This document shows, in pieces, positions 51,172 to 59,374 of a DNA stretch of 64,000 bases. Position 1 is the stretch's first letter. Each line of letters begins with the position of its first letter. Location: NCBI GenBank assembly GCA_018896025.1, contig JAHIND010000005.1, forward strand, positions 1 to 64,000. The letters run 5' to 3'. This stretch comes from Pseudomonadota bacterium. GTDB taxonomy: Bacteria > Desulfobacterota > Desulfarculia > Desulfarculales > Desulfarculaceae. Under the pieces are notes generated by a model, which was not told the DNA's origin, ran no database searches, and was given only the letters and a program-made list of their open reading frames with translations. The position numbers were made by a program, and so were the translations under genes.

Positions 51172-52635
51172 ATGAAAAATTGGCTGAGCAAGAAATTCGC
51201 CGACCTGCGCGCCAAGCGCCTGGAGCTGCCCCCGCCCCCGCCCGGCCCGCCGCCCTTTTTGGGGGGCAGCGCCACCACCGGGCGGGCCCGCCAACTGGCC
51301 GCCTACCAGGGCTGGGTCTTCGCGGCGGTGAGCACCATCGCCCGGCGCATGGCCGGGGTGCCGCTGAAGCTGCACCAGGCCCAGGGCCTGGAGGTGGCGG
51401 CCCACCCGGTGCTGGACCTCTTGGCCCGGCCCAACCCCCTCAACACCGGGCGGGAGCTGCGCTACACCCTGGCCCTGCATCTGGAGCTGACCGGCATGGC
51501 TTTCGTGCTGGTGCTGAACAACGCCCTGGGCCGACCCGCCGAGCTGTGGCCCCTGAACCCGGCGGACCTCATCGAGATCACCACCGGGGCGGACACCCGC
51601 CAGCCCCTCACCGGGTTCGTGTTCAACGGGCCGGGGGGCAAGCGCACCGGGTACCGCCCCTCCGAGCTGCTCTACTTCCGCCACCCCAGCCCCAGCAGCT
51701 TGGTCTACGGGGCCAGCCCCATCGAGGCCATGGCCCACGCCTTTGACATCGACCTGGCGGTGCGCATCTACCAGCGCAACTTCTTCAGGAACTCGGCCCG
51801 GCCCGAGGTGGTGCTCTCCACCGACCAGCGCCTCACCGAAGACGAGGCCCGGAGGGTGCTGACCCGCTGGCGGCAGAAGCACCAGGGCCTGGCCCATGTC
51901 TTCGAGCCCACGGTGTTGGATGGCGGGCTCAAGGCCACCCCCCTGGCCTACTCGGCCAAGGACTTCGAGTTCACCCAACTGGCCGGTTGGACCCAGGACA
52001 ACATCCTGGCCGCCTACGGGGTTCCGGCGGGCAAGCTGGGCCTGGTCAAGGACGTGAACCGGGCCAACGCCCAGGGCATCGAGGTGACCTTCAACGCCGA
52101 GTGCGTGCGCCCCCGTTTGGATCTGTGGGAAGACGTCATGAACGCCTTCCTGCTGCCCCGCTACGGCCAGGGTTTGAGCCTCAAGTTCGACAACCCGGTG
52201 CCATCCGACCGGGCCCAGAGCCACAAGGAAGCCATGGAGCAACTAGACCGGGGGGCGCTGACCATCAACGAGCTGCGCGCCTCCCAGGGGCGGCCCCCGG
52301 TGGCCTGGGGCGATGCACCCTACAGCCAGCCCAGCCAGCAGACGGCCTTGCCTGCCTGGGGCGGGGCTCCGGTGGAGCTGGAGCCCGAGGTGCGCGCGGC
52401 CCTGACCCAGGCCTGGCCCCGCTTGGAGGGGCGCTATGCCGGGTGGTCGCGCGCCAAGGTGGCCCGGGAGCTGAGCGCCCGGCCCCAGGTGGTTGAGGGC
52501 ATTCTGCCCGAGGGCCTGAACCCTGAGCGGCGGGATGCCCTGGGCCGCGAGCTCACCGCCTGCCTGACCCAGGGACTGAACATCACCCAAACCCTCGCCA
52601 AGCTGGGCCGGGCGGCCCAAGGAGAACAGTCATGA
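51172..52635 (+). CDS. Phage portal protein, HK97 type
   Basis: 487 residues. RARQLAAYQGWVFAAVSTIARRMAGVPLKL and LYFRHPSPSSLVYGASPIEA are typical of HK97/siphovirus portals, as is ILAAYGVPAGKLGLVKDVNRANAQG. ATG 51172 lies 8 bases after the terminase stop. Pairing a Mu-like packaging start with an HK97-type portal marks a mosaic phage. Confidence 0.92.
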   Translation: MKNWLSKKFADLRAKRLELPPPPPGPPPFLGGSATTGRARQLAAYQGWVFAAVSTIARRMAGVPLKLHQAQGLEVAAHPVLDLLARPNPLNTGRELRYTLALHLELTGMAFVLVLNNALGRPAELWPLNPADLIEITTGADTRQPLTGFVFNGPGGKRTGYRPSELLYFRHPSPSSLVYGASPIEAMAHAFDIDLAVRIYQRNFFRNSARPEVVLSTDQRLTEDEARRVLTRWRQKHQGLAHVFEPTVLDGGLKATPLAYSAKDFEFTQLAGWTQDNILAAYGVPAGKLGLVKDVNRANAQGIEVTFNAECVRPRLDLWEDVMNAFLLPRYGQGLSLKFDNPVPSDRAQSHKEAMEQLDRGALTINELRASQGRPPVAWGDAPYSQPSQQTALPAWGGAPVELEPEVRAALTQAWPRLEGRYAGWSRAKVARELSARPQVVEGILPEGLNPERRDALGRELTACLTQGLNITQTLAKLGRAAQGEQS

Positions 52636-53288
52636 AACTGGTGCACAAGGTTATGGACTTCGAGGTGGGCCAAGCCGACGAGGAGACTCGCACCTTCTGG
52701 GCGGTGGCCTCCAGCCCCACCGTGGACCGCCAGGGGGACCTCATCGAGCCCACCGGCTGGGACTTTGCCAACTTCCTCAAGAACCCGGTGATCCCCTGGG
52801 CCCATGACTACGCCTCGCCCCCGGTGGCCCGGGCCCTGGCGGTGAAGGTGGACCAGGGCCGCCTGCTGTTCAAGGCCCAGTTCCCCACCGCCGAGGAATA
52901 CGCCTTTGCCGACACCATCTACCGGCTCTACAAGGGCGGCTATCTGCGGGCCTTTTCCGTGGGCTTCGCCCCCCTGGAGAGCGAGGTGGCCACCCACGCG
53001 GTGGGCGGCCGCTCTTTGACCGGAACCCGTTACCTGAAGCAGGAGCTTTACGAGATCTCCTGCGTCACACTGCCGGCCAACCCCGAGGCCCTGGTTGCTC
53101 TGGGGCTAGGCGGTCCGCGCTTTACCCCCACTCCGGCAGGCGCTTCCCCCACCCCCTCCCCGGCGCGGACCCCGGGCGCTGACGCTCCCGCTGCGGTGCA
53201 CCCCATGGCCGCGCGGGCCCTGGCCCAGGCGGCCCTGGGCGAGCTTATCGCCGCCCGCCTGCGCTACCACCTGGGTCTTTTGAACTGA
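52632..53288 (+). CDS. Prohead maturation protease, HK97 U35 family
   Basis: 218 residues. The catalytic His is in NPVIPWAHDYASPPVAR and the Ser in LYEISCVTLPANPEAL, the standard S78/U35 arrangement. The C-terminus is Pro/Ala-rich, as expected for a protease with scaffold-like tail. ATG 52632 overlaps the portal stop by 4 bases. Confidence 0.92.
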   Translation: MKLVHKVMDFEVGQADEETRTFWAVASSPTVDRQGDLIEPTGWDFANFLKNPVIPWAHDYASPPVARALAVKVDQGRLLFKAQFPTAEEYAFADTIYRLYKGGYLRAFSVGFAPLESEVATHAVGGRSLTGTRYLKQELYEISCVTLPANPEALVALGLGGPRFTPTPAGASPTPSPARTPGADAPAAVHPMAARALAQAALGELIAARLRYHLGLLN

Positions 53289-53317
53289 AACCAACCTAGC
53301 GATTAGGAGCCAAAAGC

Positions 53318-54544
53318 ATGAAACAAGCCAAGATCATCGAACTGTTGGAGCAGGCCACCGGCCTGTCCCTGGACGAACAAAGCCTCAAGGGGCTCATCGA
53401 CGGCCGCCTGGAAAAGCTGCTCACCGCCGTGGAGCCCCGCCAGGTATCCCTGGGGGCCTCGCTGCCGGGAAGCGGCCTGGGCATCAGCAAGTACCTGGGC
53501 GACGTACGCCGCCTGGGCATGGGCCAGGCCCCCCGTCACATGGAGGCCGGGGAGCTGGTGAGCCTGAGCGCCCCGGCCATGAAGCAGTTGGAAGCACCCC
53601 AGGCCAAGGACCTGCGCGAAGGGGCCACCACCGCCGGGGGTTATCTGGTGCCCACGGAGCAGGCCGGGGAGGTGCTGAACCTGGCCAACAACTTCAGCGC
53701 CATCAAGTCCCTGTGCCGCCAGGTGCCCATGGCCGGGCGTCAGATCACCTTCCCCACCATCAGCGGCGGGCTCACCGCCTACTGGGTGCCCGAGGCCAGC
53801 GACACCGAGACCTACGGCCTGGGCGACGGCGTGGCCAACGGCGAAAAGCCCCGCAGCGAGGCCACCTTCGGCCAGCTGGCCCTGACCTCCCACGTTTTGG
53901 CGGTGAAGGTGGTGGTGAGCAACCAACTCCTGGACGACTCCGACCCCGGCGTGGACCAAGTGTTGCAGAATCTCTTTGCCGAGACCATCGGCCAGGCATT
54001 CGACGTGGCCTGCCTGCGGGGCACCGGCGCGGCCACCGATCCCATCACCGGCCTGGCGGGCAAGATCACCACCAACGCTCTGAGCGTCAGCGGCGACCTG
54101 AGCTTCGACGACCTGGCCGGGCTGATCTTCGCGGTGTACCAGAACGCCCCCCACGCCGCCCAGGTGCCGGTGCTGGGCCATCCCAAGGCCGAGAAGATCC
54201 TGATGACCCTCAAGGACGACAACGGCGATTACATCTACCGCCACCCCGGCCAGCCCCGGGCCGAGAGCGAGGGCAGGCCCCTGGTGTGGGGCGAGCCCTT
54301 TGTGCGCGACCCCAACATCCTCACCAACCTGGGCGGCGAAACCAACCAGACCCGTTTGTTCGCGGGCGACTTCGCCGGCTCCGCCCTGGTGGGCCAGCGC
54401 CAGGGCCTGGTGGTCAAGACCAACCCCTGGGCCGAGCCCTACTTCTCCTACAACCAGACCGCCTTCCTGGCCGAGGTGCGCATCGGCTTCAACCTGAGCG
54501 ACGAGAAGCGCTTCGCCATGCTGAGCGCGGTGCCCACCGCCTGA
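53318..54544 (+). CDS. Major capsid protein, HK97 fold
   Basis: 408 residues. An N-terminal helical delta region of about 100 residues precedes the mature core, which begins near GATTAGGYLVPTEQAGEVLN. ISGGLTAYWVPEASD, VVVSNQLLDDSDPGVDQVL and LVVKTNPWAEPYFSYNQTAFLAEVR are typical HK97-fold blocks. The ribosome-binding site GATTAGGAGCC is good, and a hairpin follows the gene. The frame is intact. Confidence 0.93.
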   Translation: MKQAKIIELLEQATGLSLDEQSLKGLIDGRLEKLLTAVEPRQVSLGASLPGSGLGISKYLGDVRRLGMGQAPRHMEAGELVSLSAPAMKQLEAPQAKDLREGATTAGGYLVPTEQAGEVLNLANNFSAIKSLCRQVPMAGRQITFPTISGGLTAYWVPEASDTETYGLGDGVANGEKPRSEATFGQLALTSHVLAVKVVVSNQLLDDSDPGVDQVLQNLFAETIGQAFDVACLRGTGAATDPITGLAGKITTNALSVSGDLSFDDLAGLIFAVYQNAPHAAQVPVLGHPKAEKILMTLKDDNGDYIYRHPGQPRAESEGRPLVWGEPFVRDPNILTNLGGETNQTRLFAGDFAGSALVGQRQGLVVKTNPWAEPYFSYNQTAFLAEVRIGFNLSDEKRFAMLSAVPTA

Positions 54545-54556
54545 TGAACCCCACGC

Positions 54557-54586
54557 GCCCCGGAGGCCCGCGCCTCCGGGGCCTTT
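54557..54586 (+). terminator. Hairpin after the capsid gene, partial terminator
   Basis: Perfect 11-bp stem GCCCCGGAGGC / GCCTCCGGGGC with a CCGC loop, followed only by a short T run. It probably stabilises or attenuates the capsid message rather than ending it fully. Confidence 0.7.
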
Positions 54587-54600
54587 ACTGGAGCTGAGCC

Positions 54601-55212
54601 ATGGCCCTATCCACCGACGCCCTGACCTCCCTGGCCCAGGTGAAGCAATACCTGGGCCTCAGCGCCGCCACCCACGACCCCCTGTTGGAGGGGCTCATCG
54701 AGGCGATCAGCGCCCAGTTCAACGCCTTTTGCGGCCGCAAGCTAATGGCCCGGGACTACTCCTACCTGAGCGAGAGCCCGGCCTACGACCCGGACAACGC
54801 CCTGCTCTCGGGCTCGGGCTATCCCGAGCTGCTCCTGACCCAATACCCGGTAATCAGCCTGACCACCCTCACTGTGGAGGGCCGCAGCATCAGCGCCTCC
54901 ACCGGCGGCGGCACGGGCTGGCTGCTGGACTCCGGGGCCGGCGTCTTGAGCCTCATCGGCATGATCTTTCCCCGGGGGGCGCACAACGTGGGCCTGGCCT
55001 ACCGGGCCGGTTTTGGCGTCGCGCCCCCGGACCTGGCCCAAGCCGCGGTGGAGCAAACCGCCGTGCGCTTCCAGGAGTCGGCAGCCGGGCAGGGCCGCCT
55101 AGGGGTGAGCGCCCGCACCCTGGCCGACGGCTCGGTGAGCTACCACTCCGGGGCGCTGCTGCCTCAGGTCAAGGCGGTGCTGGAGCGCTACCGCAACCGG
55201 AGCCTGCTGTGA
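54601..55212 (+). CDS. Head-tail connector protein (gp6-like)
   Basis: 203 residues. LAQVKQYLGLSAATHDPLLEGLIEAISAQFNAFCGRKL is the usual helical start of phage gp6-like/phiE125 gp8 connectors. The middle is beta-rich (YPVISLTTLTVEGRSI), and the end VKAVLERYRNR matches family members. The ATG follows TGGAGCTGAGCC. Confidence 0.85.
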   Translation: MALSTDALTSLAQVKQYLGLSAATHDPLLEGLIEAISAQFNAFCGRKLMARDYSYLSESPAYDPDNALLSGSGYPELLLTQYPVISLTTLTVEGRSISASTGGGTGWLLDSGAGVLSLIGMIFPRGAHNVGLAYRAGFGVAPPDLAQAAVEQTAVRFQESAAGQGRLGVSARTLADGSVSYHSGALLPQVKAVLERYRNRSLL

Positions 55213-55631
55213 GCGCCGAAAACCCCTTCACTCGCCTGGAGCGGGTCTTGCCCGAGGTGCTGCGCGCCTCCTTGGAGCAAGCGCTAGAAGTAGGCCTGGC
55301 CGCCTCCCTGGAGCGCATGCGCCCCGGCGGGGGCGGGCCCCAGGTCCGCACCGGCCGCCTGGCCGCCAGCCTGCGCACCGAGGTCTATCAGGAGGGCGAC
55401 ACCTGGGCGGGGCGGCTCAGCGCGGACACGCCCTATGCCGCCGCCCAGGAATACGGGGCGGTGATCCAAGCCAACCAGGCCAAGTACCTTAAATTTCAGG
55501 TGCAGGGCCGCTGGGTGCAAAAACAGCGAGTGGAGCTGCCCGCCCGGCCCTATCTGCGCCCCGGAGCCGAGGCCGCCGCCGACGCCCTCCGGCAGATCAT
55601 CGCCCAAAAACTAATGGAGGCCATGGCATGA
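55209..55631 (+). CDS. HK97 gp10-like tail completion protein
   Basis: 140 residues. RTGRLAASLRTEVYQEGDTW and SADTPYAAAQEYGAVIQANQ are gp10-family signatures (tail component binding the connector), ending LPARPYLRPGAEAAADAL. GTG 55209 overlaps the preceding stop. Confidence 0.82.
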   Translation: MSAENPFTRLERVLPEVLRASLEQALEVGLAASLERMRPGGGGPQVRTGRLAASLRTEVYQEGDTWAGRLSADTPYAAAQEYGAVIQANQAKYLKFQVQGRWVQKQRVELPARPYLRPGAEAAADALRQIIAQKLMEAMA

Positions 55632-56056
55632 CCCGCGCCCAGATCATAAGCGACCTCATGGATTGCCTCACTGCCATGGGCCCGGCCCAGGGCCAGCCCT
55701 TGGCCGCGGCCACCGTGGTGCGGGGCATCCACCTGGCCCACGAGCTGCCCGAGCTGCCCGGCCTGGCCTTGTTCAACCAAAAGCTCGAAACCAAAGAGGA
55801 GAGCGACCGCAGCGCCCAGCGCCGCCTGGTGCTCCACCTGTGGGGGGCGGTGCACGCCGTGGACAGCGATTTCAGCCAGTTGGATGCGCTGATCGCCAGC
55901 GTCATGGCCGCCCTGGCCGACCCGGAACTGAACCCCCACTGGGCTCTCACCACCGCCGGGGCCCTGGAGCTGTACGAGGGCGGGGCGGGCGACCCCCTGG
56001 GGATTTTCGACCTGGAGCTGAGCGTGAGCTACGAATCGGCCCTGGGAATAATTTGA
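55628..56056 (+). CDS. Probable tail terminator / tail completion protein
   Basis: 142 residues. No strong motif, but the size, the mixed fold (LVLHLWGAVHAVDSDFSQLDALIASVMAAL) and the position between gp10-like and tail tube genes fit a tail terminator. ATG 55628 overlaps the gp10-like stop. Confidence 0.65.
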   Translation: MTRAQIISDLMDCLTAMGPAQGQPLAAATVVRGIHLAHELPELPGLALFNQKLETKEESDRSAQRRLVLHLWGAVHAVDSDFSQLDALIASVMAALADPELNPHWALTTAGALELYEGGAGDPLGIFDLELSVSYESALGII

Positions 56057-56084
56057 GCACATACTCTAACTTAAGGAGAGAGAC

Positions 56085-57119
56085 ATGAGCAGCGGCAAGG
56101 AGATCAAGGCCGCCTTTACCCAGGCCGCCACCTGGGGCCAGGCCGTGGCCTGCGCGGACGGCGACGCCCTTTACATAACCAACGAGTCGGTGAGCCAGTC
56201 CATCGAGCACCTGCCCGACGACTCGGCGGGCCAGAGCTTTTACACCGCCAGCGACCAGGGGCTCATCACCTGCGGCGGAGCCCTGGGGGCTTATCTGCGC
56301 TACCAGAGCCTGGGGGTGCTTCTGGCCCTGGCCATGGGCTCGGCCTCCGCGCCCAGCGCCCAGGGTGACACCGGGTACAAGCACCGCTTGGACATGACCG
56401 GCGACCTGGACGGCCTGTTCGGCACCCTGGCCGTGGCCAAGGGATTCTCGGTGCACGAGTTCGCCTCGGCCAAGGTGGACGGCTTCACCATCGAGGGCTC
56501 GGCGGGCCAGCCCATCACCGTTAGCTTCGACCTGATCTGCGACGGCCTGGGCCTGAACACCAGCACCGGAAGCAATACCCTGGCGGCCATGAACGCCCTG
56601 GCCGCGCCGGTGCGGGGCGAGCGGGTGCTGTTCCGCCAGGCGGCTTTCCTCATGAACGACGCCTCTGGCGCGGCCCTGAGCGCGGGCGACGCCATCCACC
56701 CCAGCCGCTTCTCCCTGAGCCTGAAGCGCAGCCTTAGCGGCGACCACCTGGCCGGAGGCGGAGACAAGATCAGCGAGCCCACCACGGCGGCCTTCCCCGA
56801 GGTGAGCCTCACCCTGGAGTTCCCCACCTACACCAGCGACACCTACCTGAGCGATCTGGGCAGCCACACCCAGAAGAAGCTGGCCATCGCCTTCACCGGC
56901 GGGGAAATCGAGTCCGGGGTGAGCTACGGCCTGGCTCTCACCATGCCCCATCTGGTGATCACCAACGCCGAGGCGGCGGTGGACAAGGCGGGCAAGATCG
57001 CCCACCCGGTGACCCTGGACGTGTTGGCCCCGGCCGCCGAGGTGGCGGGCATGAGCGGCCAGAGCGCCCCCCTGGCCCTGGAGCTCACCAACACCCGCGC
57101 GGCGGCCCTGTTGGCCTAA
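56085..57119 (+). CDS. Phage tail tube protein
   Basis: 344 residues. It has SSGKEIKAAFTQAATWGQAV and NESVSQSIEHLPDDSAGQSF at the N-terminus, then beta-rich repeats (VDGFTIEGSAGQPITVSFDL), as in long siphovirus tail tube proteins of the phage_tail_2 kind. It is the last phage gene; a strong terminator follows and no tape measure or tail assembly chaperone is recognised. Confidence 0.78.
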   Translation: MSSGKEIKAAFTQAATWGQAVACADGDALYITNESVSQSIEHLPDDSAGQSFYTASDQGLITCGGALGAYLRYQSLGVLLALAMGSASAPSAQGDTGYKHRLDMTGDLDGLFGTLAVAKGFSVHEFASAKVDGFTIEGSAGQPITVSFDLICDGLGLNTSTGSNTLAAMNALAAPVRGERVLFRQAAFLMNDASGAALSAGDAIHPSRFSLSLKRSLSGDHLAGGGDKISEPTTAAFPEVSLTLEFPTYTSDTYLSDLGSHTQKKLAIAFTGGEIESGVSYGLALTMPHLVITNAEAAVDKAGKIAHPVTLDVLAPAAEVAGMSGQSAPLALELTNTRAAALLA

Positions 57120-57182
57120 CGGGTTAAAATCCCGGCCTGGGCAAAAAAGGCTTTATTTCCCAGACCCTTGAATGTAACGTAA

Positions 57183-57214
57183 CCGGGTCGGGCCAAGTGT
57201 CCGGCCCGGTTTTT
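57183..57214 (+). terminator. Rho-independent terminator closing the phage island
   Basis: CCGGGTCGG / CCGGCCCGG stem (one G-U pair) followed by five T and an A. Confidence 0.85.
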
Positions 57215-57250
57215 ACATGCACTTTCCACCTCATATGGAGGCTCGAAACC

Positions 57251-57799
57251 ATGGAGCCCACCCTTCCCCAGGGCATCGCGCCCAAGGTCCCCCAAGAAGA
57301 GATGACCCTGGAGCAGCGCGTCGCCGCGGCCAAGCTGCTGATGGTGGAGCTGGAAGGAGGCCTCACCGACGGGGTGAGCTACCTAGCCCCGGACGGCACC
57401 GAGAGCATTTCCCTGTACCGGGCCGACATCCTGGGCCTGGAGGCCTGGCTCAAGGCCGGGCGTATGCTGGTCATCGTGGCCCGCCCCGGCCTGGCCGTGG
57501 CCGAGGAACTGGCCTCACGCCTGGGAGCCACCCTGCGCACCTCGGGCGGGGACAAGGACATCCTGCTCAAGCAGGTCACCTGGGAGAACCAGGTCAAGTC
57601 CATGGAAGCGGTGTACCTGGGCCGAGACTTCGACGACCTGCCCGCCCTGGGCCTGGCCGGGTTGGCCGCCTGCCCGCCGGAGGCTCCCCTCTGGGTGCGC
57701 GGCATGTGCCACATGGTCACCGAGGCCCCGGCGGGGCGGGGAGCGGTGCGCGAGGTGGTGGACCGCCTGCTGGCCGACTACGTGCCCCAGGAGGCCTAG
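57251..57799 (+). CDS. Hypothetical protein between phage island and DUF3786 gene
   Basis: 182 residues. It begins with a helical segment (MTLEQRVAAAKLLMVELEGG), then a mixed alpha/beta part (ILGLEAWLKAGRMLVIVARPGLAVAEELAS). No family is recognised. ATG 57251 is chosen although the leader is only weakly purine-rich. It ends two bases before the DUF3786 gene and is separated from the tail tube by a terminator, so it is probably a host gene paired with DUF3786. Confidence 0.7.
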   Translation: MEPTLPQGIAPKVPQEEMTLEQRVAAAKLLMVELEGGLTDGVSYLAPDGTESISLYRADILGLEAWLKAGRMLVIVARPGLAVAEELASRLGATLRTSGGDKDILLKQVTWENQVKSMEAVYLGRDFDDLPALGLAGLAACPPEAPLWVRGMCHMVTEAPAGRGAVREVVDRLLADYVPQEA

Positions 57800-57801
57800 C
57801 C

Positions 57802-58428
57802 GTGTTCGATTCCGACCGACCCGATGTCTATGAAACGGTTTACATAGGTTTGGTGGAGCGCCTGGGCGGAGTCGACTTCGCCGGGGCCGCCGCTTCCTTG
57901 GGCCTGGAGCGTAGCGGCGCGGGGTGCCTGGTGCCTCTGCTGGGCCGCGACTACCTGGTGGGGCCCACCGGGGTTACCCTGGCCGACGGCGGCGAGGCCT
58001 TCATCACCCAGCGCATCGTTTTGACCTGGTACCTGCTGCACTCGGGCAGCGGAGAGCCCTGCGGAAGCATGGTCCCCTACCGGGACCTGCCCGGCGGGGC
58101 CGACTTTGCCCGGGCCTTGCAAACCATCACCTACCAGCGGCTGGCCGAGGGCTTCGCGGGCCGCCTACCCGAGCTAAAGCGCGCGGCCGCCGCCCTGGGC
58201 GGCGAGGAGCTGGAATCGGGCAGCCCCCATGACGGGGCCTGGCGCTTCCCGGCCATGCCCAAGATGCCCTTGGAGCTGCGCTTCTACGACGCGGATGATG
58301 AGTTTCCGGCCGAGGCCAAGGTGCTCTTCGACCTCACCGCGCCCAACTTCCTGGACCTGGAGTGCTTGGCCGCCCTGGCCCATATCCTGGTGATAGAATT
58401 GGAAAGGGCGGCGAAAAATTCAGCATAA
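57802..58428 (+). CDS. DUF3786 protein
   Basis: 208 residues. The family pattern is clear: ITQRIVLTWYLLHSGSGEPCGSMVPYRDLPGGADFARAL, then MPLELRFYDADDEFPAEAKVLFDLTAPNFL and a hydrophobic helical end. DUF3786 proteins are common in corrinoid-using anaerobes, and some are annotated near corrinoid/Fe-S proteins; their function is unproven. It begins with GTG behind CAGGAGGCCTAGCC. Host-like rather than phage. Confidence 0.85.
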   Translation: MFDSDRPDVYETVYIGLVERLGGVDFAGAAASLGLERSGAGCLVPLLGRDYLVGPTGVTLADGGEAFITQRIVLTWYLLHSGSGEPCGSMVPYRDLPGGADFARALQTITYQRLAEGFAGRLPELKRAAAALGGEELESGSPHDGAWRFPAMPKMPLELRFYDADDEFPAEAKVLFDLTAPNFLDLECLAALAHILVIELERAAKNSA

Positions 58429-58466
58429 AGTAAAAAAATACATATATCAAAATAACGGGGGAGGAC

Positions 58467-58713
58467 ATGGATCATACATACGAAGAGATAAGAGACGCAG
58501 CACTAGACGTATTATCTGGAAGGGAACCAGCCACGTATCACTCTGATCAGTACCAACATTTGATGATTGGCGTAGCAGAAGTGTTTCGAAAGAAACCAAT
58601 CCGGACACCCTTCTGGAAAAATTATTGATCGAGAGCAAGCTTACGTTTTGCTCAATCTTTTCATTCCATACTGTAAAAAAATGTACCAGCTGATTGAGTA
58701 CTATCGACCTTAG
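58467..58713 (+). pseudogene. Small AT-rich gene, broken by frameshift
   Basis: ATG 58467 has an excellent ribosome-binding site (GGGGGAGGAC) and gives MDHTYEEIRDAALDVLSGRE...HLMIGVAEVFRK before the frame runs into TGA at 58626. Another frame then reads IDREQAYVLLNLFIPYCKKM...IEYYRP to TAG at 58711. Together they look like one ~82-residue protein broken by at least one indel near 58588-58626, where there are short A runs. The codon use is AT-rich, unlike the neighbours, which suggests transfer. The product is unknown. The rest of the 58429-58813 gap holds nothing else recognised. Confidence 0.5.
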
Positions 58714-58813
58714 CCCCAGAAGCAATGGATTCTTTTTTGGAATTACAAAAGCCAAAACGGTATTCAATTGTATTCTCTACACACAATGGGTGCGCTTGCG
58801 TTAGACTAGCAAC

Positions 58814-59374
58814 ATGCGTGTTTTACTACACATATGCTGCGGGCCCTGCGCTATCATGCCCGTGGCCACCCTGCGCGAGGAGGGGGCGGAGATTCGGGGG
58901 TTGTTCTACAATCCCAACATCATGCCCTACACCGAAAACGTGCGGCGGCGCGAAACCCTGGAGGCCTGGGCCGCCCGGCAAGAGCTGCCGCTGATCGTAC
59001 AGGACGAGTACGAACCCGAGGCCTGGCTCAGAAACGTGGCCTGGCGGGAAAACCAGCGTTGCGCCCCCTGCCTGGCCCAGCGCCTGGACCGGGCCGCCGC
59101 GGTGGCCAAGCGGGGAGGCTATGACTATTACAGCACCACTCTGCTATACTCGGTGCGGCAGAAGCATGAACTAATCAAGGAGTTGGGCCAGGCGGCGGGC
59201 AAAAAACGGGGGGTGAAGTTCCTTTACCGCGACTGGCGGCCCTATTGGCGCCAGGGCATAGAGCGCTCCCAGAAGCAGGAGATGTACCGCCAGCAGTACT
59301 GCGGCTGCATCTTCTCCGAGCGCGACCGTTACCTAACCAAGCCCAGCCTGCCCCGGCCGGAGCTGACAGCATGA
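58814..59374 (+). CDS. queH: Epoxyqueuosine reductase QueH
   Basis: 186 residues, last step of queuosine synthesis in tRNA. Conserved Cys are in LHICCGPCAIMP (residues 5-16), QRCAPCLAQRLDRAA and QQYCGCIFSERDR; the YYSTTLLYSVRQKHELI block is typical of the QueH (former DUF208) family, which is unrelated to QueG. The ATG has a weak leader. Its stop overlaps the next ATG. Confidence 0.95.
   Translation: MRVLLHICCGPCAIMPVATLREEGAEIRGLFYNPNIMPYTENVRRRETLEAWAARQELPLIVQDEYEPEAWLRNVAWRENQRCAPCLAQRLDRAAAVAKRGGYDYYSTTLLYSVRQKHELIKELGQAAGKKRGVKFLYRDWRPYWRQGIERSQKQEMYRQQYCGCIFSERDRYLTKPSLPRPELTA

Noticed and set aside
58626..58628. TGA in the small AT-rich gene read as selenocysteine because selB is present
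   Set aside because: The frame after TGA ends in TAA after 16 poorly protein-like codons, whereas another frame continues plausibly. A frameshift explains it better, and no SECIS-like hairpin was evident.
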